64,000 bases of DNA from Glaciimonas soli. Lineage in GTDB: Bacteria; Pseudomonadota; Gammaproteobacteria; Burkholderiales; Burkholderiaceae_D. Shown here in pieces: positions 56,824 to 64,000 of the stretch. A program made the translations under genes and the position numbers. The notes under the pieces are model-generated. The model saw only the letters and a program-made list of their open reading frames with translations. It did not search any database and had not been told where the DNA came from. Position 1 is the stretch's first letter; each line of letters opens with the position of its first letter. The stretch lies in NCBI RefSeq assembly GCF_009497155.1, contig NZ_WINI01000007.1, positions 503,137-567,136 of the forward strand, given 5' to 3'.

Positions 56824-56853
56824 ACGCCGTTCTTACACTAGTAAGAACGGCGT
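56824..56853 (-). terminator. Hairpin between recA and recX
   Basis: ACGCCGTTCTTAC and GTAAGAACGGCGT pair perfectly over 13 bases around ACTA. No U-tract follows, so it is more likely a partial terminator, as reported between recA and recX in other bacteria. Confidence 0.7.
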
Positions 56854-56879
56854 CATTAAGCAGCTATTTACGTTGATAA

Positions 56880-58001
56880 TTATTCGACTTTTGCGGCAGC
56901 CGCTGCTTCTTTCGCTGCGGCTTTTTCTGCCGCTTTGCTTGCCTTGTCAGCAGCTTTATCTGTTTCCGCTGCGGAGATTGCTTCTAACAATGGCACACCC
57001 AGAGCTGCGCGTACTTTGTTTTCGATTTCGCGTGCTAATTCCGGACGCTCTTTCAAATAGGTACGGGCATTATCTTTACCTTGACCGATACGTTCGCCGT
57101 TGTAGCTATACCATGCGCCGGCTTTTTCAACGATTTTGGCATCGGAGCCCAGATCGAGGATTTCACCTTCGCGTGAAGTACCTGCACCGTACATGATGTC
57201 GAAATGCGCTTCTTTAAATGGCGGAGCGACTTTGTTTTTAACCACTTTCACTTTCGTTTCGTTACCGACTACCTCATCGCCCGATTTGATAGAACCGGTA
57301 CGACGAATATCCAGACGAACCGAAGCATAAAATTTCAGCGCGTTACCACCGGTAGTGGTTTCAGGATTGCCAAACATCACACCAATTTTCATACGAATCT
57401 GGTTAATGAAAATCACCATGGTATTTGTACGATTGATGCTGCCGGTCAGTTTGCGCAGCGCTTGTGACATCAGACGTGCTTGCAGGCCCGGCAAAGAATC
57501 ACCCATATCACCCTCGATCTCGGCGCGTGGCGTCAATGCAGCCACCGAGTCAATCACGATCAGATCGACACCGCCAGAGCGCACTAGCGCATCGGTAATT
57601 TCCAAGGCTTGTTCGCCTGTATCTGGCTGAGAAATCAACAAATCGGATAAGTTGACGCCCAATTTCTGCGCATATCCAACGTCAAGCGCGTGTTCTGCAT
57701 CAATAAATGCACAAGTGCCGCCTAATTTTTGCATTTCTGCAATGGCCTGCAAGGTCAACGTGGTTTTACCCGATGACTCCGGACCATAAATTTCGATCAC
57801 ACGGCCACGTGGCAAACCACCAACGCCCAGTGCAATATCTAACCCAAGCGAGCCAGTGGACACTACCTGTATCTCTTCTACTACCGCGCCGTCCTCCATG
57901 CGCATGACCGAACCTTTGCCGAATTGCTTTTCAATCTGCGCCAAAGCGGCGGCAAGGGCTTTGCTTTTTTCTGAATTAGCAGCGGTTTTCTTATCGTCCA
58001 T
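56880..58001 (-). CDS. recA: Recombinase RecA
   Basis: This 373-residue ATPase forms filaments on single-stranded DNA for strand exchange and LexA cleavage. Walker [31 protein letters not shown], the L1 region [16 protein letters not shown], and the L2 region [24 protein letters not shown] are intact. The C-terminus is a long Ala/Lys/Glu-rich tail. The ATG at 58001 follows AGAACC, weak but standard for this gene. An SOS box lies 50 bases upstream. Confidence 0.98.
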   Translation of the reverse strand: MDDKKTAANSEKSKALAAALAQIEKQFGKGSVMRMEDGAVVEEIQVVSTGSLGLDIALGVGGLPRGRVIEIYGPESSGKTTLTLQAIAEMQKLGGTCAFIDAEHALDVGYAQKLGVNLSDLLISQPDTGEQALEITDALVRSGGVDLIVIDSVAALTPRAEIEGDMGDSLPGLQARLMSQALRKLTGSINRTNTMVIFINQIRMKIGVMFGNPETTTGGNALKFYASVRLDIRRTGSIKSGDEVVGNETKVKVVKNKVAPPFKEAHFDIMYGAGTSREGEILDLGSDAKIVEKAGAWYSYNGERIGQGKDNARTYLKERPELAREIENKVRAALGVPLLEAISAAETDKAADKASKAAEKAAAKEAAAAAKVE

Positions 58002-58050
58002 GATGGTTCTTTCGGCAAAAATGGTGGGGAATTTGATTCAACAGACAGTA

Positions 58051-58066
58051 CTGTATGAAAAAACAG
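58051..58066 (-). promoter_or_regulatory. LexA (SOS) box of recA
   Basis: CTGTATGAAAAAACAG matches CTGT-N8-ACAG exactly, with flanking TA and TG that fit the extended consensus. It is 50 bases before the recA ATG, the expected place for LexA control. Confidence 0.9.
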
Positions 58067-58167
58067 TGGTTTGTGCAAGCGCTGTTTCAATAATTGTGCA
58101 AATTTATTTGCAGACTCTTATTTGTTAAGAGAGTTGCTTATAGAAACTTGCTTCTGATGAGGCTGAA

Positions 58168-58362
58168 TTATAGGAACGCTTTGATCAGGACTGTGAGGTC
58201 TGCCAAGACAGTGGCTGTAGTTGCGATAATGCCGCCGATAACCACAAATGGATACCAACGTGATTCAGCATTAATTTTGCTAATTTCAGCATTCAGCATG
58301 CCACTTTCGGCGATGAGCTTGCTGATTTCGGCATGAATTTTTTCAATTTCTACAGTGTTCAT
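58168..58362 (-). CDS. Small coiled-coil membrane protein
   Basis: This 64-residue protein begins MNTVEIEKIHAEISKLIAESG, an amphipathic helix with a repeated AEISK-x-xAES pattern, followed by WYPFVVIGGIIATTATVLADLTVLI, one membrane span. It would be a type of inner-membrane anchor with a cytoplasmic coiled coil. No named family comes to mind. It lies between recA and an XRE regulator on the same strand as both. No toxin-antitoxin partner is evident. Confidence 0.55.
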   Translation of the reverse strand: MNTVEIEKIHAEISKLIAESGMLNAEISKINAESRWYPFVVIGGIIATTATVLADLTVLIKAFL

Positions 58363-58429
58363 GTTTTGCATTTCCCCCTGATATCAACCTCAACATCGAT
58401 GTTACTTCAGTGTTAGGGATAACTTCTGT

Positions 58430-59005
58430 CTAGCGATGTATCACCACCATCAACGCTCGCGCCTCAGTCTTGCCAGTATTACGGATAGTATGATTTTTAT
58501 CAGCTTGATAACGCGCTGTCCCGCCAAGTTTGAGTTTTCTCTTATGATCACCTACCGTAATTTCCATCGCGCCTTGCAACAAAGTTAAGTGCTCCATGGT
58601 ACCGGGATCGTGCGGATTCGAGGTCAATACACCCTCCGCCGCCAACGTGAGCTCGTACCATTCGTATTTTCCAGCCAGGTCCATAGGCCCCAAAATTCGC
58701 AACACATAGCCGGCATGTGTACCCGACAACGTCGGCGTCTCATGTAGATCCATAACATGGATGGTTTCCAGTTCTTCGGCTTCGGTAGCCAGCAATTCTT
58801 CGATTCCCACCCCCAAAGCGTTGGCCAGCCGCCACGTCACCGCGATGGTCGGATTGGCTTTTTCACGTTCTATTTGCGACAACATGGATTTCGATACACC
58901 AGCAGCACGTGACAAATCGTCAAGTGTCAAACCGCGCTTGAGTCGCATTTTTTGTAAAGTTGCACCAACTTCTGGCGGTGTATTTTGAATAGGTGGATTT
59001 TTCAT
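58430..59005 (-). CDS. XRE-family regulator with C-terminal cupin domain
   Basis: This 191-residue regulator has an N-terminal helix-turn-helix (LQKMRLKRGLTLDDLSRAAGVSKSMLSQIEREKANPTIAVTWRLANALG) and a C-terminal cupin (residues about 110-190: HDPGTMEHLTLLQGAMEITVGDHKRKLKLGGTARYQADKNHTIRN). Such proteins often sense amino acids or polyamines and control a nearby catabolic operon. It is divergent from kbl-tdh across 135 bases that contain repeated TTCGATAT half-sites, so threonine-pathway control is a reasonable inference. Confidence 0.88.
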   Translation of the reverse strand: MKNPPIQNTPPEVGATLQKMRLKRGLTLDDLSRAAGVSKSMLSQIEREKANPTIAVTWRLANALGVGIEELLATEAEELETIHVMDLHETPTLSGTHAGYVLRILGPMDLAGKYEWYELTLAAEGVLTSNPHDPGTMEHLTLLQGAMEITVGDHKRKLKLGGTARYQADKNHTIRNTGKTEARALMVVIHR

Positions 59006-59034
59006 CTTGTGATGTTTTGTGACTACGAGTAATA

Positions 59035-59096
59035 TTCGATATATCGAACTTGAGTTCGATATAAAGAATTATTTATATTTTGTTCTGCATATCGAA
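59035..59096. promoter_or_regulatory. Operator cluster between the XRE regulator and kbl
   Basis: TTCGATATATCGAA (59035-59048) is a perfect 14-base palindrome. The half-site TTCGATAT recurs at 59055-59062 and its complement ATATCGAA at 59089-59096. The cluster lies in the divergent promoter region, likely bound by the adjacent regulator. Confidence 0.7.
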
Positions 59097-59140
59097 TTTA
59101 CATGCTAACAGAAAAACAACCAGAGATATTAGGAGATGCC

Positions 59141-60349
59141 ATGCCGAGCACCACATCGAAACCGGATTTTTACACTGGCTTGCAAAATAATCTAGACGCT
59201 TTGCGCGAACAGGGATTGTACAAGCCGGAACGCGTGATTTCATCGCGTCAAGGCGCAACCGTAGTCTGCGACGATGGCCGCACCTTGATCAATCTATGCG
59301 CAAACAATTATCTCGGCTTGTCTGGCGATGAAGCGATGGTAAAGGCATCGATTGCCGCGACTGAACAATATGGTTATGGCTTATCGTCGGTGCGTTTTAT
59401 TTGCGGTACACAAACCGTGCATAAACAATTGGAACAAGCGATTTCCTCATTCCTCGGCATGGAAGATACTATCCTCTATGCCGCTGCTTTCGATGCCAAC
59501 GGCGGTGTGTTCGAACCGCTGTTTGACGAGCAAGATGCCATTATCTCAGACGCCTTAAATCATGCCTCCATTATTGATGGCATTCGCTTGTGCAAAGCGG
59601 CGCGCTTTCGCTACGCGCACAACGACATGGCCGATCTGGAAGCGCAATTAAAAGCCGCTGCCGACAAGCGCCATAAAGTGATCGTCACCGACGGCGTATT
59701 TTCGATGGATGGCACGATTGCACAGCTCGATAAAATTTGCGACCTGGCCGACAAATATGGCGCATTGGTCATGATCGATGAATGCCACGCCTCTGGCTTT
59801 ATGGGAAAAACCGGACGCGGCACACATGAACATCACAACGTGATGGGACGCATCGACATTATCACTGGAACACTAGGTAAAGCACTGGGTGGCGCAATGG
59901 GTGGCTTCACTGCAGCACGTCGTGAAGTGATCGAAACCTTGCGTCAAAAATCACGCCCTTATTTGTTCTCCAATACGCTGGCACCTTCCATAGCAGGTAC
60001 CTCACTGACGGTATTGAATACGCTTTCCAGCTCAACTGAATTGCGCGACCGTTTGCATGCCAACACCGCACACTTTCGTAGCGAGATCGTCAAGCTCGGC
60101 TTCACTATCAAACCCGGCACACATCCTATCGTCCCTGTGATGTTGTTCGATGCACCGATTGCGCAAAAATTTGCTCAGCGTTTGTATGAACTCGGGGTAC
60201 TTGCAACTGGTTTCTTTTATCCGGTCGTGCCGATGGGACAAGCGCGAGTACGGGTGCAAATGTCAGCCGCACACAGCATAGAACAATTGGATCAGGCATT
60301 GGCCGCATTTGCACAAGCCGGTCGCGAACTCGGTTTGTTAAAAAATTAA
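59141..60349 (+). CDS. kbl: Glycine C-acetyltransferase (2-amino-3-ketobutyrate CoA ligase)
   Basis: This 402-residue PLP enzyme cleaves 2-amino-3-oxobutyrate with CoA into glycine and acetyl-CoA. NLCANNYLGLS, GTQTVHKQLEQAISSFLG, DALNHASIIDGIRL and DECHASGFMG are the alpha-oxoamine synthase motifs; the PLP lysine lies in TGTLGKALGGAMGG. The ATG at 59141 follows AGGAGA by four bases; the ATG at 59102 has no ribosome site. It lies 19 bases before tdh, which makes its substrate. Confidence 0.95.
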   Translation: MPSTTSKPDFYTGLQNNLDALREQGLYKPERVISSRQGATVVCDDGRTLINLCANNYLGLSGDEAMVKASIAATEQYGYGLSSVRFICGTQTVHKQLEQAISSFLGMEDTILYAAAFDANGGVFEPLFDEQDAIISDALNHASIIDGIRLCKAARFRYAHNDMADLEAQLKAAADKRHKVIVTDGVFSMDGTIAQLDKICDLADKYGALVMIDECHASGFMGKTGRGTHEHHNVMGRIDIITGTLGKALGGAMGGFTAARREVIETLRQKSRPYLFSNTLAPSIAGTSLTVLNTLSSSTELRDRLHANTAHFRSEIVKLGFTIKPGTHPIVPVMLFDAPIAQKFAQRLYELGVLATGFFYPVVPMGQARVRVQMSAAHSIEQLDQALAAFAQAGRELGLLKN

Positions 60350-60368
60350 AGAATAAGGAAGCGCAGTC

Positions 60369-61340
60369 ATGGAAAAAATTTTAGTCATCGGTGCCAACGG
60401 CCAAATCGGTAGCGAACTAGTCGAAGCACTGGTCGTCAAACACGGTCCGGATAACGTTATCGCTGCCGACATCAGTGCCGGCAGCGCTTATGGCGCAGCG
60501 CGTTATGAACGTGTAGATGTGCTCGATAGCGCGCGTCTTGCACAGGTAGTCGACAGTCATGCCATCACGCAGGTGTATCAATTGGCAGCGTTGCTGTCAG
60601 TGACTGGCGAGCAAGCGCCATTGAAGGCGTGGAAGTTAAACATGGATGGCTTGCTGAATATTTTGGAGCTGGCGCGTGAACGCGGCGTCGCCGGTAAACC
60701 ATTGCGCGTATTCTGGCCATCCTCGATTGCTGCTTTCGGTCCGCATACACCGGCAGTCGATACGCCACAATTTACCGTGATGGATCCAACCACAATGTAC
60801 GGCATCAGCAAACAAGCTGGCGAATCCTTGTGCGAATATTATTTCAACAAATATAACGTTGATGTGCGCAGCATTCGCTATCCCGGCATCATCAGCTACA
60901 AATCGCCACCTGGCGGCGGCACCACTGATTACGCGATTGCGATTTTCCATGCTGCCAAACTCGGGGAAAAATATTCGTGCTACCTCGGTCCGGAAAGCAC
61001 GTTGCCGATGATTTACATGCCAGATGCCATCCGCGCCACCATTGAATTGATGGAAGCTCCGGCCGAAAAAATTCGTATTCGTTCTTCGTATAACGTTGCT
61101 GGATTAAGTTTTAATCCACACGAACTGGCACAAGCAATCAAACAGCAGTTGCCGCAATTTGAGATCCGCTATCAACCAGATAGCCGCCAGGAGATTGCCA
61201 ATACCTGGCCACAAAGCCTGGATGACACACACGCGCGTGCAGATTGGGGTTGGCAAGCAGAGATTGGGATTGAACAGTTGGTGACAGATATGCTGACCAA
61301 CGTTACAGTTGTGCCGCATACTTTGCATCAAGCGGCTTAA
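60369..61340 (+). CDS. tdh: L-threonine 3-dehydrogenase, epimerase-like (short-chain) type
   Basis: This 323-residue NAD enzyme oxidises threonine to 2-amino-3-oxobutyrate. It is the extended short-chain/UDP-galactose epimerase-like form, not the zinc alcohol-dehydrogenase form: VIGANGQIGSELVEAL is the Rossmann loop, SSIAAFGP carries the catalytic Ser/Thr, and YGISKQAGE the Tyr-x3-Lys pair. YPGIISYKSPPGGGTTDYA is distinctive of this TDH group. It works with Kbl encoded just upstream. Confidence 0.92.
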   Translation: MEKILVIGANGQIGSELVEALVVKHGPDNVIAADISAGSAYGAARYERVDVLDSARLAQVVDSHAITQVYQLAALLSVTGEQAPLKAWKLNMDGLLNILELARERGVAGKPLRVFWPSSIAAFGPHTPAVDTPQFTVMDPTTMYGISKQAGESLCEYYFNKYNVDVRSIRYPGIISYKSPPGGGTTDYAIAIFHAAKLGEKYSCYLGPESTLPMIYMPDAIRATIELMEAPAEKIRIRSSYNVAGLSFNPHELAQAIKQQLPQFEIRYQPDSRQEIANTWPQSLDDTHARADWGWQAEIGIEQLVTDMLTNVTVVPHTLHQAA

Positions 61341-61355
61341 GCGTCATCGCTCCGT

Positions 61356-61380
61356 CCCTCTCCCGCTGGCGGGAGAGGGA
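61356..61380. terminator. Hairpin between tdh and mmsA
   Basis: CCCTCTCCCGC and GCGGGAGAGGG pair perfectly around two bases in a convergent intergenic region. It is a common type of intergenic GGGAGAGGG hairpin. Without a T-run its terminator activity is uncertain. Confidence 0.6.
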
Positions 61381-61388
61381 ATCAGTTC

Positions 61389-62894
61389 TTATTTCATCTG
61401 TGGAAAAGCAAACTCGGCGCCCGCGCTTTTAGACGCATCAGGCCAACGCTGCATCACTGCTTTATGACGGGTGTAAAAACGTATGCCCTCTGGACCATAG
61501 ATGTGATGGTCACCAAACATACTGCGCTTCCAGCCGCCGAAACTATTAAACGCCATCGGCACCGGTAACGGTACATTAACGCCAACCATACCGCACTGAA
61601 TTTGCCGCACAAACTCACGTGCCACACCACCATCGCGTGTGAACACTGCAACGCCATTACCGAATTCGTGATCGTTAATGAGCTTGACCGCGGTTGCCAC
61701 ATCAGGAGCACGCAACACACTCAAGACTGGCCCGAATATTTCTTCCTTATAAATGGTCATGGCCGGTGTCACGTGATCAAACAACGTGCCACCAACGAAG
61801 AAACCAGTTTCATGCCCTGCGACTTTATGACCGCGACCATCAACCACTAATGTAGCGCCCTCTTCCACACCCTGACCTATCAGGCGTTCGATGCGCTGCT
61901 TGGCGGCCTGCGATACCACTGGTCCCATTTCCGCATCCTTTGCCATACCATCATTTATTTTCAAGGTACGTGTGCGTTCTGCCAATGCGGCAACCAATTT
62001 ATCACCAGCATCGCCTACCGCCACTGCCACTGAGATCGCCATGCAACGCTCACCGGCAGATCCATATGCCGCGCCAATCAAAGCATCAATCGCCATCTGC
62101 ATGTCTGCATCTGGCATCACCACCATATGATTTTTGGCGCCGCCCAAGGCTTGTACACGCTTTCCTTTGGCGCAACCGCGTTGATAAATCGATTCAGCAA
62201 TCGGCGTCGATCCAACGAAGCTAATTGCTTGCACATCAGGATGGTCGATCAACGCATCCACAGTGGTTTTATCACCCTGAATAACATTAAACACGCCATC
62301 GGGCAAACCAGCTTGTTTTAACATTGCAGCTTGCATTAGCGAAGTAGATGGATCACGTTCTGAGGGCTTCAAGATAAATGTATTACCGCATGCAAGCGCA
62401 ATCGGGAACATCCACATCGGCACCATTACCGGAAAATTAAATGGTGTGATGCCGGCAACCACGCCCAATGGCTGACGCATAGACCAGGCATCAATGCCGC
62501 GTGCAATCTGATCGGTAAATTCACCTTTCAATAAGTGCGGAATACCGACTGCGAATTCGACCACTTCGATTCCGCGCGCCACTTCACCCTGCGCATCGGC
62601 AAAGGTTTTGCCGTGCTCACGTGTCAATACTGCGGCGAATTCGTCGGCGTTCTGTTGCATCAATTGCAGATATTTAAACAATACGCGCGCACGTGCCAAT
62701 GGTGGCGTGTTGGACCACGCCGGGAATGCCTCATGAGCAGCAGCCACAGCAATATCGACTTCTTGCGCAGTACCTAGCGCGACTTGCGCTACTGGTTTGC
62801 CGAGTGCTGGATTAAACACATCGGCGTAAAGGCCACTAGTCGTGTCAACTTGGCGGCCGTTGATGAAATGAGGAACGATAGGTAAGTTTGTCAT
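61389..62894 (-). CDS. mmsA: Methylmalonate-semialdehyde dehydrogenase (CoA-acylating)
   Basis: This 501-residue enzyme converts malonate or methylmalonate semialdehyde with CoA and NAD to acetyl- or propionyl-CoA. The start [15 protein letters not shown] is usual. [21 protein letters not shown] gives the cofactor site, [15 protein letters not shown] replaces the glutamate region in this CoA-dependent class, and the nucleophile lies in [12 protein letters not shown]. It serves valine or beta-alanine breakdown. It is 24 bases downstream of the aminotransferase gene. Confidence 0.95.
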   Translation of the reverse strand: MTNLPIVPHFINGRQVDTTSGLYADVFNPALGKPVAQVALGTAQEVDIAVAAAHEAFPAWSNTPPLARARVLFKYLQLMQQNADEFAAVLTREHGKTFADAQGEVARGIEVVEFAVGIPHLLKGEFTDQIARGIDAWSMRQPLGVVAGITPFNFPVMVPMWMFPIALACGNTFILKPSERDPSTSLMQAAMLKQAGLPDGVFNVIQGDKTTVDALIDHPDVQAISFVGSTPIAESIYQRGCAKGKRVQALGGAKNHMVVMPDADMQMAIDALIGAAYGSAGERCMAISVAVAVGDAGDKLVAALAERTRTLKINDGMAKDAEMGPVVSQAAKQRIERLIGQGVEEGATLVVDGRGHKVAGHETGFFVGGTLFDHVTPAMTIYKEEIFGPVLSVLRAPDVATAVKLINDHEFGNGVAVFTRDGGVAREFVRQIQCGMVGVNVPLPVPMAFNSFGGWKRSMFGDHHIYGPEGIRFYTRHKAVMQRWPDASKSAGAEFAFPQMK

Positions 62895-62918
62895 GAGATT
62901 TCTTTGTTAGTAATAGTT

Positions 62919-64000
62919 TTAATTAAGTGTCTTCAGAATCGTCGCTAACTTGCCGACCAATTCATCAATATGCGTCTTCTCTAGCACCAGTGGTGGTGAC
63001 ATGGCGATGATGTCGCCAGTAACGCGTATCAAAATACCATCCTCGAATGCACGTTTGAAAGCTTCAAAAGCGCGGGCGCCGGGTTGTCCTGCCCTAGGCG
63101 CCAATTCAATACCGGCAATCAAACCAATGGTGCGGATATCGATTACGTGCGGCAGGCCTTTCAAACTATGCACGGCGTCTTCCCAATAGCCAGTCATACT
63201 TTTCGCATGATCCAGCACGCCTTCATTTTCAAACACATCCAAAGTCGCCAAGCCAGCCGCGCAGGCAATTGGATGTCCCGAGTAGGTATAACCGTGGAAA
63301 AATTCAATGCCCGCCGGTCCATCCATAAATGTGTCATATATATGCTGCTTCGCAAACACTGCGCCCATCGGCACGGTGCCATTGGTCAGCGCTTTGGCAG
63401 TAGTGACGATATCCGGTTCAACATCAAAATAATCAAAAGCAAATGGTGTTCCCAATCGTCCGAAGCCCGTGATCACTTCATCAAAAATGAGCAAGATGCC
63501 ATGCTTGGTGCAAATCTCGCGCAGGCGTTTTAAATAGCCTTTTGGTGGGATAAACACACCGGCAGAACCGGAAATCGGTTCAACAATCACCGCCGCAATG
63601 TTGGATGCATCGTGCAAAGCAACAATGCGCTCCAGATCGTCGGCCAGATGACCGCCCCACTCTGGCTGACCTTTGCTGTAGGCGTTTTGCTCAAGATTAT
63701 GGGTATGCGGCAAATGATCAACACCGGTCAGCAGTGAGCCGAAGAATTTACGGTTATTAGACAAACCACCCACTGAAATGCCGCCAAAGCCAACGCCGTG
63801 GTAGCCGCGCTCACGCCCGATCAGGCGGGTACGCGTACCATCGCCGCGAGCACGGTGATAGGCAATTGCCATTTTCAGTGCCGTATCCACTGATTCGGAA
63901 CCGGAATTGGTGTAAAACACTTTGCTAAATTTATCGGAAGTGTACTTCTTCAAGCGTTCTGCCAGCTCAAAAGCAGCCGGATGTCCCATCTGGAATGTAG
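62919..64000 (-). CDS. Class III aminotransferase, beta-alanine/omega-amino acid--pyruvate type (5' end cut by window)
   Basis: The gene runs past the right edge of the window; about 360 C-terminal residues are visible. Class III features are YTNSGSESVDTALKMAIAYHRARG, GRERGYHGVGFGGISVGG, the VIVEPISGSAGVFIPP strand, IFDEVITGFGRLG and the PLP lysine in VTTAKALTNGTVPMGAVF. Together with mmsA it suggests conversion of beta-alanine to malonate semialdehyde and then acetyl-CoA. Other omega-amino acids are possible substrates. The frame stays open to base 64000, so the start lies outside. Confidence 0.88.
   Translation of the reverse strand, partial: TFQMGHPAAFELAERLKKYTSDKFSKVFYTNSGSESVDTALKMAIAYHRARGDGTRTRLIGRERGYHGVGFGGISVGGLSNNRKFFGSLLTGVDHLPHTHNLEQNAYSKGQPEWGGHLADDLERIVALHDASNIAAVIVEPISGSAGVFIPPKGYLKRLREICTKHGILLIFDEVITGFGRLGTPFAFDYFDVEPDIVTTAKALTNGTVPMGAVFAKQHIYDTFMDGPAGIEFFHGYTYSGHPIACAAGLATLDVFENEGVLDHAKSMTGYWEDAVHSLKGLPHVIDIRTIGLIAGIELAPRAGQPGARAFEAFKRAFEDGILIRVTGDIIAMSPPLVLEKTHIDELVGKLATILKTLN

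Overview
The window reads as a chromosomal segment of a betaproteobacterium of the order Burkholderiales, most likely family Oxalobacteraceae (Undibacterium- or Herminiimonas-like). This rests on recognisable conserved neighbourhoods (addB-addA / trxA-rho-rpmE; pgk-pyk-fba-purC-purE-purK-sua5; recA-recX-DUF2889-sucC-sucD-PP2C-FHA-pilins), a mid-range GC content judged by eye, and the beta-type variants of AddB and PurC. No search was run, so the genus is a guess. I see no rRNA, CRISPR array, prophage, integrase or transposase. There is one tRNA, Leu(CAA).

Layout. 1-2.2 kb: a zinc/manganese-type ABC exporter-free uptake operon (a 50-aa membrane protein, ATPase, permease) read leftward from a promoter carrying two perfect palindromic operator candidates. 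2.4-8.5 kb: an AddA/AddB-type double-strand-break repair helicase-nuclease pair. 8.9-12.6 kb: thioredoxin, Rho, a citrate-type MFS symporter and zinc-independent L31. 12.9-16.3 kb: a GT39-type membrane glycosyltransferase, a MATE transporter and tRNA-Leu. 16.4-18.9 kb: MgtC with a stand-alone copy of its own C-terminal domain, an unexplained structured intergenic element, and TcdA. 19-23.2 kb: hemerythrin, PdxH, Cfa, MsrA, OmpW. 23.7-31.2 kb: Sua5, purine genes purK/E/C, and glycolytic fba, pyk, pgk. 31.5-35 kb: IlvE, a CHCC zinc-finger protein, a SnoaL-like protein, a YheT hydrolase and a conserved unknown.

35-45.3 kb is the most accessory-looking block: a pectin and uronate catabolic island. 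A lipoprotein polygalacturonase (GH28) with a collagen-like stalk would cut pectate at the cell surface, a secreted propeller lactonase may open aldarolactones, and GarD, KdgD and a 2,5-dioxovalerate dehydrogenase convert galactarate to 2-oxoglutarate. An aldarate/uronate MFS permease and a FadR-type GntR regulator complete it. Two ~240-bp inverted copies of an intergenic repeat flank the permease-gntR-kdgD-dehydrogenase half, and one copy ends in an 11-unit 12-bp tandem array.

45.7-51 kb: a BepA-like M48 protease, MoaC, a coupled 70-aa protein, a TfpX/Z-type pilin accessory protein, a sigma-54-promoted type IV pilin, an intact BrnA antitoxin beside a decayed brnT toxin gene, and a second pilin. 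51.2-58 kb: an FHA/PP2C pair, sucCD, DUF2889, recX and SOS-boxed recA. 58.2-61.3 kb: an XRE-cupin regulator divergent from kbl-tdh, with clustered operator half-sites between them, for threonine breakdown. 61.4-64 kb: mmsA and a class III aminotransferase cut by the window edge, probably for beta-alanine or valine catabolism.
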